Origin: Gelatoporia subvermispora B
Taxonomy: Eukaryota; Basidiomycota; Agaricomycetes; Polyporales; Gelatoporiaceae
Assembly (NCBI GenBank): GCA_000320605.2
Contig: KB445793.1
Location: 632,556-696,555, forward strand
Length of the DNA stretch: 64,000 nucleotides
Reading direction: 5' to 3'
Under the pieces are notes generated by a model that saw only the letters and a list, made by a program, of their open reading frames with translations, did not search any database and had not been told where the DNA came from. A program made the position numbers and the translations under genes. Shown piece after piece: positions 1 to 12,679 of the stretch. Positions within the stretch are counted from its first letter, which is position 1; every line of letters starts with the position of its first letter.

Positions 1-1079
1 GCATTCGTCGGCGATAAATCAAGCGCGCCACCGCCAACGTCACGCCACGCGGGTCCTGGCCCTGTCCGCCACCTGTCCCTGGCAGTTGGCTATGACCATC
101 CTACAACTGCAGCCCGCCCACCTGCCGCTCAGCTCACCTCCACGTCAATCCCAGCATGATCCATCCATGCGTTTCCCATCCCCGCGCTTCCCATTCCCTT
201 AGCATCGTATATACATGGCTTCTTCGCTGTCTTTTCTGTTGCGCGCTGCTTTCGGGCTGTCAGCTCCTTCGCTCGCTCGCTTTGCATCCTGAGTCGCCTG
301 CAGTCCTGCTTCTATCGTCTTATGTTTCGTCACTCGGCCGTCTAGCATCAGGAAAATGTATTATTTGCTTTGACGCCGCTTTTCCCGCTTTGGGGGCGCT
401 TATAGACCAAAAAGGACGCAAAAGCGATTGAAGCAAAAATGAGATTTTGCTGATGCTAACCGACCGCTCACTTTGACCATGGTCGCCTCTGGTCGCCTTC
501 TGGAGTTGGACCTGCCAACACTGTCGTCTGTTCCGGCAGACGGACAGCAGCTTCTTGAAAATTTGACCACCCGATAATCTAGCAGTCGTAGTAGTAACGT
601 GACAACCGCTGACAACTGCGTTCAACCCGACTAATTGTCGAGCTTTGAGCTTTGCGAACAACAGCGGGCCTTCGTCCCCCTCCTGGAGCCAGGTGGCCGT
701 GCTACCGTACTTTAGTATCTTGGACTGGTTGCCTTCAGCTTTCTGGGCTTCATTTGCCATAAACACGGATGGCGGTTCTATCCGACCCGAATGCTGCCGT
801 GGGAGCAGCGGATGGGGGTTGGAAGTATCATCATCCGAATAGAGCGGGATGAAAAGTCCGAGAGAGAGCGGATTCTTGATTATATGGCAGAAGGTGGAGA
901 ATATGATTAAGTTCTACAAGACAGGTGCCTCGCTTCGCTTCGGCCCTTGGTTATCATTAAGTTCTATAAACGGTATGTCTGACTTTGTCAGTACTTCTGT
1001 GGTGATGTTTTTCGAAAGTCTGTCTGTATGAAACAAAAGTCGAAGAAGCCGAGTTTCCTATTGTTCTCCAGTACGCAAA
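1..1079. other. Non-coding; holds a diverged copy of the hexosaminidase upstream region
   Basis: I see no convincing gene here. The part from about 490 to 830 is a diverged copy, in the same orientation, of 4445-4760, the region upstream of the hexosaminidase gene at 5060. Both share blocks such as gagccaggtggccgtgctac versus gagccaggtggtcgtgctac, plus tgtcgagctttg and agcgggcc. The same block recurs inverted near 58200-58450. The left edge is therefore a further fragment of the duplicated hexosaminidase neighbourhood. Confidence 0.55.
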
Positions 1080-1232
1080 GTCCCACTCAAGCGCCGAGGT
1101 CGCACGCACGCATGCGCGCGGAGCGCGCACCACGACGGCTGGAGGTTGATCGACTTAACGCCGCGCTGGCGCATGCGGAGCGAGGCATCGTGCAAATGGG
1201 CCTGATCGCTCCGTCCAGAGCAGGTGCTGACC
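1080..1232 (-). pseudogene. Truncated beta-hexosaminidase last-exon fragment
   Basis: Read on the minus strand, this piece matches the last exon of the intact hexosaminidase at 54388-54640. It starts ggtcagcacctgctctggac, jumps over roughly 100 bases, then resumes with cacgatgcctcgctccgcat and runs past the stop codon. The internal deletion removes the conserved block that reads NLDPIVWPRA in the intact gene. The fragment is closer to the 52-54 kb gene than to the one at 5060-7381, because it reads QHLLWTE where the latter has EQLLWTE. No upstream hexosaminidase exons are present, so this is a dead fragment. Confidence 0.75.
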
Positions 1233-1450
1233 CATACAATGCATGTGTAACAATGTTGCAGCGTGACTTCGAAATCGATCGAAAAGCGAGGAGGACATGA
1301 TACATCACTTCTATTACAATGAACACGATGAAAAAACTGCCATGATTGTGAATAAGTAGAACTCCCAATGGAGTCGCTCCATCGTAGTAATATATCTGTT
1401 TATCAATTCTTCTAGGATTTGTGTCTACACTTGCGATTACACATCAACCC

Positions 1451-3224
1451 TTACACCGCACTGAATGAGGTGGTCCCGCCGACCACAACCCTCACAAACT
1501 CTTCGTCGCTTCCCAATGAAATGAATGAATCGCGGAGTTTCGAACCAACAGTGCGTTGTGCGGCGCAGGCGGAAGTACTCAGATCATCGTCGGTGGCGTT
1601 ATCTCCCCAAGCCATATCCGGGTCGGACGTGTCGTAACTGTGGACGACTTCCTCGCCCATGTTGTCGACAAACCCTTGAAAGCGCAGACTGCCGCTGAAA
1701 GTGTGGGACTGGTCTTCAGTCTGTATTGTTTCATCGAGTCCCCCAAGCTGTGAACTGGAAGCAATTTGGCGGAGGTTGAGAAGGAAGTCTGCAATTATGA
1801 TCGACGAGATCCTGGGGTCTAGATCAGTACTTGTCTCGTACTTCAATATGGTTGCTTACGGGGTTGAGAAGAAAGTGACAGAGAAGACGAAGACCTGCCA
1901 AGATATAACATGTCAGAGGACGGCGGTTGCAACTTAGTATATCCATACATTGCTTCCATTCGCGACGATGTTCAAGACGTTGGAGCTCAGCAGGATGCTA
2001 TGTCGCATGTGAACATCACACAGAATATAGTCCACATCAGAGTAGGCCGCCTACATGAAGTATATAGTACCTAATGAAGCAGATATTTAGCAGCAACTAT
2101 AATAGATCAACTGATATGTAGCGTACCGTCTCTGAACAACAGCGTTGCTAAAGGTGTCCTCACATGGTTGCGGTCGGCATCCCGCTTGACGTGCCAGGTC
2201 CTGTGCCAGGTTACGATCAAGGCGAGAATGTCTGCAGCGATAGCGCAGAGTCTTGTGCCTAGTGTCACTGAATATGGCCTTCAGTGATTACTGACACCTT
2301 GTATGAGAGTACCGACGTACAGCTAGCCAATTGATAAGATGTGTTCGTCCAAGTATCCAAGGAGGACTCACTTTGTAAGTGCAGTTGGACTGAGGTTACT
2401 CCCGGAGTCACATACTACGCCAAGCAGTGGTAGATTTTTGATCTGCTCCCACGACGATGCAAAATCGGTGTACTGCAATATTCGTCGGATCAGAGAGGCT
2501 AGGAGTTGACATTGTCAAAGGACCAGAACGTACCGCATTTGATCCCACGGGTATGAGATTGAGCAGGAGGACGGCTGCAGAAAGAAGTACATTCCTGTCG
2601 CTGATTGCAAGCATTCGGACAGCCGAGAAGACTGCAAATACGGCTTAGGTCCCTGCAGTATCCTCAACCTGGTGTACTCGCCTGCCCAAATAATTGCCAG
2701 GACGAGTCCCACGGCATCATTAGCGAGCTGCAGCCCTATGCAACTAAACTCGTGGGAAGATAGTGAGTGATATGCTACAAGGGTCTATGACTGCCAAGAA
2801 CCTCTGTAGGTTTGCATATGAGAAAAATGTTGGTCAATAGGGACCTGAGAGAACTCACTGAGAGTGTCTTCAACGGGATTAGACTTGTAATCTCTTGGAC
2901 CGCCCAAACGAATACGGCCCATCGATTGACATGAAATAGAGCTGTAACGCTGCTCCATTTCCTTCCCCACATGAACTCAACTTCCTGGGCTAGGGTAGAG
3001 GCGTGGTAATAGAAGACCAGGGCTACATGTGACGGCTCAGGGCCCAACTTTGGCGGCCGATAACGACAGCACGCACTCGAGGCTGCAACGGTGCAGCAAC
3101 TACCTATCCAACTTATCGGCCGATTGTCAAATGTGAAGGTATCTGTAGCCGGGAGTACTCACTTGGCCTGAAGGAAGGGAAGAAGATCATATTCGTCGAT
3201 ATCATGTGGGCCGTAGAGAAACAT
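1451..3224 (-). CDS. DUF6533-type multi-pass membrane protein (left inverted-repeat arm)
   Basis: This is a membrane protein of the large Agaricomycete DUF6533 family; its role is unknown. The first exons give FLYGPHDIDEYDLLPFLQAK, then a short exon reading WIGSCCTVAAS, then the signature block YYHASTLAQEVEFMWGRKWS followed by VTALFHVNRWAVFVWAVQEI. A later exon gives a hydrophobic segment around NVLLSAAVLLLNLIPVGSNA. The last exon encodes an acidic tail with GFVDNMGEEVVHSYD. Splice sites for the first three exons are clean GT-AG. The frame stays open upstream of the chosen ATG to about 3374, and the same extension is open in the right-arm paralog, so a longer N terminus is possible. The paralog at 59706-62087 lies in the opposite orientation. 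Confidence 0.75.
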
Positions 3225-3374
3225 TTTACGTCGTATGTCACCGTAATAGGTTGTTCCGCTGAGATTATACGGCACTTCTGCACTAGAGGGTACTCTCACA
3301 TCCTCGTCCGGCTTTATAGGGTACCGAACAGAGCGCGTGCAGTGGTAGATTTGCAAGGCCAAACCACTTGACAC

Positions 3375-5059
3375 GCATCAGCTTCCCTTTCAAAGCCTCT
3401 CAATCAACGCATGACAAGCGTGAGGAACACTGTCCATCTCTCGTCCATCCATCGCTCGTGTCTAAGCTACGATGGTATCAGGGCAACCCAGCGCTTCGAG
3501 CAGTTCTCGGAGGGTACATGACCATGACCCAACCACACGGACGATCATCCTTCATGGCAAGCGTGAGTCCGCAGTCATAGGCACATGCTTTATGCAAGGG
3601 GCAGCCATGGTGTCAGTAGTGAGAGTATTTACACAAAGGATGTACCAACATCAAATCTCATTGGAGTGATCGATAGATAGTGACGTTGTGTCGAGCGCTC
3701 CGACACCACGAAGGTGGTGCACAGTTCGTTGATCCATATACTGTCTGTTCAATTGTTTTGATGAGATAGAAAAGTCGATCATGGCTATTTTTAGCTGTCC
3801 ATTTGGGGAGCCGCTGTGAACGGAAAGGTTTTAGCACCAAACCTTCATCGCTATGTTTTGCGGTAATCACCCGAACTGGACGAAGACTTCTTGGATTCAT
3901 GAATCATTCATCAATTCATCTGTCAAATTAACCCATCGCTGGCTTCTCAAAGGAGGATTTAGCTAGATTAGCGTACCCGTAGTAGCATCAAGGCAAAAGG
4001 AGCCATAGAAGTTTGTCACTCACTTGATCAATGGGCAGAAGCTGCCGTCGGGGGAGTCTTCGACAGAGAATCTACCAAACCGTGTTTTTCCCGTAGCATC
4101 AGAGGACTTGACCAATCATGATGCAGCGCGGCAGGTATGTGACGAAGGCAGGACACATACCCCGGAACTTTATGAAGCACTGGGAGAGGAGACACCAGCA
4201 AAGACATTGGCTGTGTTGATACCATGTATCGCCGCTCTTTTCAAAGAGGTAGGATCTATGAATAAAATCGCTTGAAGTCTGAGATATCTTGGAAGTGAGT
4301 ACGATGTCGCTGGGCGTATTCGATCTGTGATGTTCTAGCGTAGCAAAGTCTGGAAACTTCAAACCGCAGCAAACATTCAGGAATCAGTGGGATATGTATT
4401 TGACAGGAGGTAGCACATCATGTCGCGACGCTCGCGGTTAATGTGGTTGCCTTAGGAGTTGGACTTGCGAGCACTGCTGTTCGTTTCGAAGGGTCAAACA
4501 GACAGCAACTTTTGGGTCTTGACCGCCCGGTGATCAAATAGTCGTTGCATACACGTGACATCCCACTAACAGCTCCGCTCAATCCGGCCAGCTGTCGAGC
4601 TTTGCGGACAGTAGCGGGCCATCGGTCCTCTCCAGAGCCAGGTGGTCGTGCTACCGTTCTTCTATCTCGAATTTGCTACCTCCAGGCTTCTTGACTCGAC
4701 ATCTGCCCTGATGGACACGAATGATGGTTCTACCCGGCCAGGATGCCGCTGTGCGAGCAGTGGCTGGAAATTGGACATATCACAACATAGATACCCTGAG
4801 GGCTGACAGTATACTATGCATGTTGAGCTCAAACATGAATTCACGAGCACTCAAGTCGCGGGCTTCAGAGCTCTAGGTGAGACATCATGGCGCCTTTTAC
4901 CAAATTCCACCGCTATGCATGTGTCTCGTGGCAAGCATCATGTGGTCAGCCTCAGATGTCTTGCCGACATCGAAGGTGAAGCGAGTTGGACGCCATCGAA
5001 GAAGCAGAGGCTGGTAGATAAGCTCGGCGTGCCATGCAGGTTGCTTTGCAGGTCCCGCT
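3375..5059. other. Intergenic part of the left inverted-repeat arm
   Basis: This spans from the DUF6533 gene to the hexosaminidase start, which are divergently transcribed. I see no gene that can be supported. Several stretches match the right arm in reverse complement. The part at 3400-3620 matches about 59330-59530. The part at 4010-4220 matches 58690-58930, where both copies share the peptide-level string RQVCDEGRTH in a short open frame. The part at 4445-4850 matches 58040-58450. The short open frames are not conserved in length between arms and are probably not translated. Confidence 0.5.
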
Positions 5060-7381
5060 ATGAAGCACCACGTCGCACTCTTCGCCCTCCTGGGGAGCGT
5101 GCCCGCCACTCTCGGGCTCTGGCCTATCCCGAGGTCGCTCGAGACTGGGACATCCGCTCTGAAGCTTGCTGCAAACTTCAACATCGAGCTTGATGTACCC
5201 AACCCGCCTGCGGACCTCTCCGCGGCGGTCTCGCGCAGCGCGAACTATATCAAAACCGACAATCTTGAGCGACTTGTTGTCGACCGCGGAGCATCGAACA
5301 GTACTGCCGTCGCACATGCGCCCCAGCTGAAGTCGCTGGTCCTGTCTCTGGAGTCAGGATCGCCCGTGCGTAGTATCATGGAGGAGGCTACCCTTGAGCT
5401 TGGTACGAGAAGAGAAGAGTACAAGCTAGACGTGCCTGCGTCTGGTGCATCGGCAACTCTTACAGCAAATTCTACTCTGGGACTCTTGCGTGGCTTGTCG
5501 ACATTTGAGCAGTTGTGGTATGATCTTTCTGGAGAGACGTACACGATTCAGGCGCCGATCTCAGTGGTTGACACTCCTGCATACGTGAGTCACCACTCAG
5601 TACATGTAGGAATTACGCCAACATAATATGTCAAATTTTATTCTAGCCATTCCGTGGATTCATGCTCGATACAGCGCGTAATTAGTGCGTTTTGCGACGA
5701 TGTACCATTACTTCGTGAATTGATTCTGTTTTAGCTTCGCTGTCTCCGATATCAAACGCACGCTCGATGCTATGAGCTGGGTCAAGGTCAGCTGCCGTGT
5801 AATTGCTTTGTATGATGAGTTCGGTCCAACATGTTCTCTCAGATGAGCCAGCTCCATTGGCATGTAGTGGATAGCCAGAGCTTCCCTATTCAAATCACCG
5901 GATTCATGGACCTGGCTGAAAAGGGAGCGTATTCGTCATCGATGATTTACACCCCTGAAGATGTGCAAGACATAGTTCAATACGCGGGAGAGGTATTCAT
6001 CACACCTTCTAGACTGGAAGTACTCATGACAAAACTTTCCCGCAGCGCGGAATCGATGTCATGGTTGTACGTCTCAGAAGTTTATTGGTTTGGCTGCCAT
6101 CTCACTTAATGTAGGAAATTGACATGCCCGGTCACACTGCTATCATTTCCGAAGCACATCCTGACTTCGTCGCGTGTGCCGAAGCATCCCCGTGGGCGAC
6201 ATTCGCTAGTGGTGAGCCCCAGTGCCTAATGAAACCATTGATCTCGAGGCTTGATACTCTCTGGCCTTTAGAACCGCCAGCTGGCCAACTTCGATTCGCC
6301 TCCGCAGCAGTGCAGAATTTCACTGTCGGGCTGCTGAACGAGGTTGCGAAGATGTTTCCTTCGAACATCGTCAGCACTGGTGGAGACGAACTGAATACGG
6401 AATGTTACACTGAAGACGCAGAGACGCAAGCGATACTACAAGAGACCGGGCAAGACCTTGAGCAGGCGCTCAGTGGCTTCATACAGGCTGCCCATGGTAC
6501 ACTCAAGGCACAAGGGAAGACACCAGCTGTCTGGGAAGGTGTGTAATTTCGACGAGACTGCAAGAGTAGTACTCATCCGTTCTCAGAGATGGTTCTTGAT
6601 CACAATGTAACACTGTCGAATGATACAGTGGTGCTGTATGTCATGCCGCTATGATTGAGTTTTGCCACTAATTACGCTGCAGTGTGTGGATATCCTCAAT
6701 GGATGCTGCGGCCGTTGCTGCGAAGAACTTCAGAATCGTTCATGCACCATCTGACTACTTCTATCTTGTGAGTGTATCAATATCAGCAGTAAATCTTCTC
6801 GTTGATCTCATTGTTCTGGGAAGGATTGCGGAGCCGGCGAGTGGATAGGTAGTGATCCAGAGGCGTACGTGTGAACACAATTCGTCGCTCTCTGCGTTAC
6901 CAACGTGGCACGAATGATCACAGGAACTCTTGGTGCGATCCTTTCAAGACATGGCAAAAGGTGATTAGTATTCTCCATTCCGAAAGTAGGCGTATTACTG
7001 AAGAACCTAGTCATACACGTTCGATCCTCTTGCCAACCTGACCGAGGCTCAGACAAGTCTGGTCCTAGGCGGTACGTAGCACGGACATATCCCCACACGC
7101 AGACTCACCTGACGCGGAACTCTGCAGGCGAGCAACTGCTCTGGACAGAACAGTCCTCTCCCGCGAACCTCGACCCGATCGTCTGGCCTCGTGCCGCGAG
7201 CTCTGCTGAGGTGTTCTGGACCGGTGCGACATTACCCGGCGGGAAACCTCGCAACGGGACCGAGGCCCTCCCTCGCTTGCACGACGTCGCGTTTCGGATG
7301 GCGCAGCGCGGAATTAGAGCAATTCCCCTGCAGCCGCTGTGGTGCGCGCTCAGGCCGGGGAAATGCAACCTAAACTCTTGA
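5060..7381 (+). CDS. Beta-N-acetylhexosaminidase, GH20, secreted (copy 1)
   Basis: A secreted exo-enzyme removing terminal N-acetylglucosamine or N-acetylgalactosamine from chitooligosaccharides and glycans. Thirteen exons splice to 558 residues: 5060-5584, 5647-5684, 5735-5786, 5843-5992, 6046-6066, 6115-6211, 6272-6538, 6587-6635, 6683-6767, 6824-6864, 6924-6960, 7011-7071 and 7128-7381. A signal peptide (MKHHVALFALLGSVPATLGL) is followed by the GH20 N-terminal domain. Catalytic-domain landmarks are PFRGFMLDTARNYF, LHWHVVDSQSFP, EIDMPGHTAII and STGGDELNTECY with the Asp-Glu catalytic pair. The C terminus has EQLLWTEQ and QPLWCALRPGKCNLNS. All junctions keep frame and no lesion is visible. 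An extra intron after DVMV is absent from the second copy at 52464. Confidence 0.93.
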
Positions 7382-8437
7382 AGAGAAGTGTCGCTTGTGT
7401 TGGGAGAGGAAAACTACCTGACTTTGCTAGTCCCGCTGCGCATCTGCCCCTGATCCTGTTGTTGTATAAGCGCGAACGTTCGACTAGTGTCGTTCAGTTA
7501 CGAGTGCGATCGGGTACGTTCGTCCTGTGTGAAGCGACGCGGCGATTGCACGCAACATCTCTCGCGAGAGCGAGCACAATTCGCTGCCCTATTACGCTAC
7601 TGGACGTACAGAGGACGGGACTTACGCCAATGGTTCCGCCTGTGCAGGACATCGGTCCTCACTCGCGGTCTTGACTGCGCATCGGGTGAGTTTCCGACGA
7701 CGACCTCGGAGGACACGTCGACTTAGCAAGCATCCGCCGGGAATCTGAACGGCACCCTCCCGGTGGCCGTGTCACTGCGGGGTATGAGATGGAATTCACG
7801 GAATGCAATTGTATAATGGAAGGTCAGGTGCTGCGTCGCCACCGGGGCGCCGACTGGTGGTCGTGAGGACACAAGTCATGGTACTCACTGAGCGCACGCT
7901 GATGGCTGATCCCCCAATGCAACATGAAGTACCGGCCGCATAGATGAAGGGGGGCAGCTGTCCCGGATCTTGTCTAAACTTCGAGCGTTTGCACGTTGTC
8001 AAAGAAAGCAGCCCGATTCGCCCGGGTGCGGGTGTGGCCTGCCTATGCGCGCAGCGCTGTGCAGCGCCTTGTATCAACGCTGTTGGTCCGGGGTAAATGC
8101 CCCGGATGAGTGTCGCCGAGGTGTCTGTGCGAAGTCATGGGAGTTCGGGTGTAGCGAGAGTCGGAAGGCGCGGCTAAAGCGTCGACCTAGCGGATCTTGA
8201 GACCGTCTTCCCCAGAAGCTGTACAAACCGTAACCAGGCGTTCGTAAAATGTCTGGGCCTTGCATGTGCCATTTTGTCGTAGAAATTTACGGAGCCTGAC
8301 GTATAAAATGGCGTGCAAGAAGAACCGAACGGCGACACCACCATCCGCGTTAATCCATTTGAATCCGCATCTCCGTCTCTTACCGTCATCTGCTTGCCGT
8401 CGCCAACCTCCTCATCGCACGCAGCGCGCAAGCCTTG
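7382..8437. other. Intergenic; glutamate dehydrogenase promoter at the right end
   Basis: No gene is supported between the hexosaminidase stop and the glutamate dehydrogenase start. The open frames here are short and carry no recognisable domain. A TATA-like tataaaa lies at 8302-8308, about 130 bases before the glutamate dehydrogenase ATG, and is a plausible core promoter element. Confidence 0.4.
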
Positions 8438-11400
8438 ATGTCGACCCCGGCCAGCTCAACGCCCAACAGCGGGGCTTCGACCCCGGCCTTCCTGGCTGAC
8501 CCGAGCAAGCAGCATTTGCATGTGCCGGGTCTCCAACCGTCTAGCAGCGAGCAGTCTGTGCACAAGATCAAGAACGTTCCCGGGTACACCACGCCCGTTT
8601 TCAAGGAAAAGGAGGAGCAGAGGGCAAAGGTGCAATCTACGGTTGCTGCCAAGGTCAGTCCCGTCTTTCCCATCATCATCGGAGGCTGTCTCTGGAGAAG
8701 CCTCCTCTCTGGACGCGTCCCATATGGACGAGCACGCGACCTCTGAGATCTGACACGCCCTCTCTCAGGGTTTCATCCCTCGCGAGCTCGTCGCCAACGA
8801 AGTTAACTGGTTCTACGGGCACCTTGGCATCGATGACACCTACTTCGCGAACGAATCCGTGGAGGTAATCTCGGACCACATCATCGCGCTTTTCGGCGCC
8901 AAGGTCCTCGCATACACCAAGCACGACCCGTCCAAGCTCGTCATCGACCTCGAGAACATCGACCCGAATGGCAAGGGCGCGACTTTCATCCATACCAGCC
9001 CGCCTGGTCTCACAATCACCGAGGGTCCTGGTTCGACTTGCGAGGCGCGGATTGACGAGCTCTACCTGGACAAGTCCACGCCGACGAACGCGTACCGTCT
9101 CGAGACATACCGCTCTCAAGGCTCCATCTCAGCCACCGCAAGCCAGCAGTTGCGCTGCTACTTTGTAGACAAGTGTAACTTCCCCCAGAACCCGCCGCCA
9201 TCGACGCGTACGGATGGGTGAGCCGATTCTTCTTGTACGCGTAACCTTGGTCTGACGCGTGAATCTCAAGCAAAACCGACATTCGCACGGTTTCTGACCC
9301 TGTCTTCCTCGAGAAAGCGAGCGAGAACACGCTGGAGATCTACCAGCGCGTCATGTGGCACGTCGAGACGCGTTACGGACCCGTCATTGAGGTTTTCGAA
9401 GTAGAGGGCAGCCGCGAGCGGCGTTTGGTCATTGGATACAAGATGGGCGGAACGAACAAATTCTTCAGCGCCCTCTCCAATCTCTACCACTTCTACTCGC
9501 TCTATTCGGCGCGGAAGTATGTTGGTGAGTACCGACTTGTCTCACTGACCTTGAGGATCACTCTTACACCTGTATAGAGCAGTTCTCCAACGGTATCACG
9601 ATCATCTCGTTGTACCTCAACCCGCTCCCGGGTGCGAACGCGCCGCCGATTGAGCACTCGATCTTCCAGGTCATGAAGGAGGCGTCGTTACTCTACTGTC
9701 TACCGGACAACCCCTTCTTCTACCCCGGCGCCGGTCCTCGTAACGGACACGCTGTCCAGGAGGCTACCTACGCGTGTAAGTGCTTTTGGATAATCCATGC
9801 TTCAATCTGAATCTCACGAGTTATTGCGTAGACTGCGGCTGGGTCTTCGCACAGCACTTCTGTAACAGGCTCGGCGCGTCCTACCTCGCGTTGAAGAACA
9901 TCCTCGATGAGTCAAACCCGTCGCATGCGGAAGTTCTGAATGACATCAAGCGCCGCTTCCGTGAGGAGACCTTCACTCGCGAGAGCATTGCTCAGGTCAT
10001 CCACGCTCATGCTGATCTGGTATGTATTTTACCTCGCATCCACGGGATCGGCTTCATTATTCATGGCGGGATGTAGATCAACCTGCTCTACGTGAACTTC
10101 GCCATGGTTCACTACCCGACGGACTCGGCCTCGCAGCTGATGTGAGTATATGCGGGTATTGTGCCTCCCACCGCAACTCAATATTGCTGCAGGCCTACGC
10201 TCTCGTATCAGCGTTTGCAAACCCAGGTTCCCTTGTCGGACCAGGAATTGTACGACAAGATCCGACGCAGCGTGCACAACAAGCACGAGCTGCAGGTGCT
10301 TGAGAGCTTTTTGATCTTCAACAAGTGCGGTTGTCTCCTGCCTTCACTCGAAGTCAACTGTTTACGAGGCTCGGTTTTGCAGGCACGTCCTTAAGACCAA
10401 CTTCTACCAACCAACGAAGGTCGCCCTGTCCTTCCGCCTTGCTCCTGACTTCCTTCCCGAGGTCGAGTACCCGAAGAAGCCGTTCGGCATGTTCTTCGTG
10501 ATTGGTGAGTGACACACTGCTTTATTCTGAGCATGCGAATTCATGAGGCTTTAGGCGGAGAGTTCCGTGGCTTCCATATTCGCTTCAGGGATGTCGCTCG
10601 TGGCGGTATCCGTATCGTCATGTCTCGCAACCGGGAGTACGTGGCTTTGAACAGTTCGTCGACGTTAGCTTACGACTGATTTTCAGGAACTACTCGATCA
10701 ATCAGCGCATGCTGTTCGACGAGAACTACGGCCTGGCGTCGACTCAGTCCCTGAAGAACAAGGATATTCCTGAAGGAGGTGCTAAGGGTACCATCCTGCC
10801 TTCGTACGTTCTCCGAAGTCGTGTCAGTCTTGACCCCTCTGACCTCGATCGAATAGGCTTGGCGCGAGTCCGCGACTCGCTTTCGAGAAGTACGTCGATG
10901 TAAGTGATTCACATACCTCCTTGAGAGAAAATCCGCTCATCTGTGTCACCTAGGCCGTCATCGACCTCCTGATTCCCGGACGCAGCCCTGGCATCAAGGA
11001 GCAGTTGGTTGACCTCTATGGCAAGCCGGAGATGCTCTTCTTCGGTCCTGATGGTACGTACAGATTCGATACATGCTGAGGCGCTGGTTAATGTGTGCAT
11101 TCTCCAGAGGGAACTGCCGACATGATGGACTGGGCAGCACGTGAGTACATTCAGGTATATATTGAGTATTCGCGTATCAACTGTGGTATCTACTCCCAGT
11201 GCACGCTCGTGCACGTGGTGCCGAGACTTGGTGGAAGTCGTTCACCACCGGCAAGAGCGCGGAGACGCTCGGTGGTATTCCTCATGACAGGTTCGGAATG
11301 ACCTCGCTCTCGATCCGGCAGTACGTCCTGGGTATCTACAAGCAACTCGGTCTCCGAGAGAAGGATATCACCAAGGTCCAGACTGGTGGCCCTGGTATGT

Positions 11401-12679
11401 CCTCGCCGATCGTTACGAACCTCTCAATCCTGACGCATCTGGCCTGTCACAGACGGTGATCTCGGTTCCAGTACGTGTACCCTATCGGTCGATTTGGATT
11501 TCACAGACTTATTGGTCCACTACAGACGAGATCCTTCTCAGCTCAGACAAGACAGTCGCAGTCATTGATGGCAGCGGTGTTCTCGCGGATCCCAACGGTA
11601 TCGACCGCGAAGAACTCATTCGTCTGGCCAAGCTTCGTGTGCCTGTTGGAAACTTCGACAAGTCGAAGCTCAGCAAGGATGGCTATCTCGTCCGCGTTGA
11701 GGACCAAGATGTCAAGCTGCCCTGTGAGTGAGCCTGCGACACTGAGTGGCGCTTGTACTGACTACTCTCATAAGCGGGAGAGGTCATAATTGACGGCACG
11801 GACTTCAGAAATAGCGCTCACCTGCGTTTCAAGGCCGACCTCTTCGTGCCCTGTGGTGGAAGGTCAGCTCACGCGTTGGTCTATCGCAGCATATTTTGAC
11901 TTAGTGATCCTAGACCGGAGGCTGTGAACATCTCCAACGTGGCTACGCTCGTCGACGCTGAGGGCAAGCCTCACTTCAAGTACGTCGTCGAGGGTGCGAA
12001 CCTCTTCTTGACACAACAAGCACGGCTCTTCCTGGAGAAGCGCAAGGTCGTCCTGTTCAAGGATTCCAGCACCAACAAGGGTAAATGTTTGCAGATGTAC
12101 AAGTCGCCAGCGCTAACACTCGCTCTAGGTGGCGTGACGAGTTCCTCTCTTGAGGTCCTCGCTGGTCTCGCCCTGTCCACACAAGAATATGTCGACCTCA
12201 TGATCTTCAAGGACGGCAAACCGTCAGAGTTCTATGAGAACTACGTGCGCGACATCCAGCAGAAGATCACCGAGAACGCTGCGGCGGAGTTCCACTGCAT
12301 CTGGCGCGAGCACGTACGCTCGCAGGGCGCGAAGCCACGCACACTCATCTCGGACGAGCTGTCGAGCACACTTAACAACCTCCAAGAGGAGCTTGAGAGC
12401 TCGGACCTGTACGGCGACATAACGAACAGGAAGGCCGTCATGAGGCGCGCGATCCCGAAGACACTCGTGGACCAGATTGGATTGGACACGCTCCTCCAAA
12501 GATTACCCGAATCGTACCAGCGTGCTCTGTTCTCGAGCTGGGTTGCATCCCACTTCGTACGTCGTAATCTCGCTCATCTTGCGTTACACTTGACTAACCC
12601 ATTACCGCAGATCTACAAATATGGCGTCAACGCCTCATCCGTAGACTTCTACCACTTCATTCGTGACCTCTCACTGTGA
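8438..12679 (+). CDS. GDH2: NAD-specific glutamate dehydrogenase (large fungal type)
   Basis: Catalyses oxidative deamination of glutamate to 2-oxoglutarate and ammonium, the catabolic arm of glutamate metabolism. Twenty exons splice in frame to 1053 residues, the size expected for the large fungal NAD enzyme. Recognisable stretches include FIPRELVANEVNWFYGHLGI near the N terminus, GGEFRGFHIRFRDVARGGIR, the catalytic lysine region KDIPEGGAKGTILPS, HARARGAETWWKSFTTGKS, GGIPHDRFGMTSLSIRQYV and KYVVEGANLFLTQQARLFLE. The start is the first ATG, giving MSTPASSTPNSGASTPAF, a low-complexity N terminus. Introns are 43-115 bases, all with consensus ends. One exon (11453-11470) is only 18 bases. No frameshift is seen. 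Confidence 0.95.

Larger units (their letters stand above)
1451..5990. repeat. Left arm of a large inverted duplication (partner 57300-62090)
   Basis: Carries the same ordered blocks as the right arm, inverted: DUF6533 gene, intergenic blocks near 3400-3620 and 4010-4220, hexosaminidase upstream region, and hexosaminidase exons. Here both genes look intact, while in the right arm only the DUF6533 gene is. Confidence 0.8.

Noticed and set aside
3472..3669. Short plus-strand frames in the left arm
   Set aside because: The matching right-arm sequence does not preserve the frames, so they are not under coding constraint.
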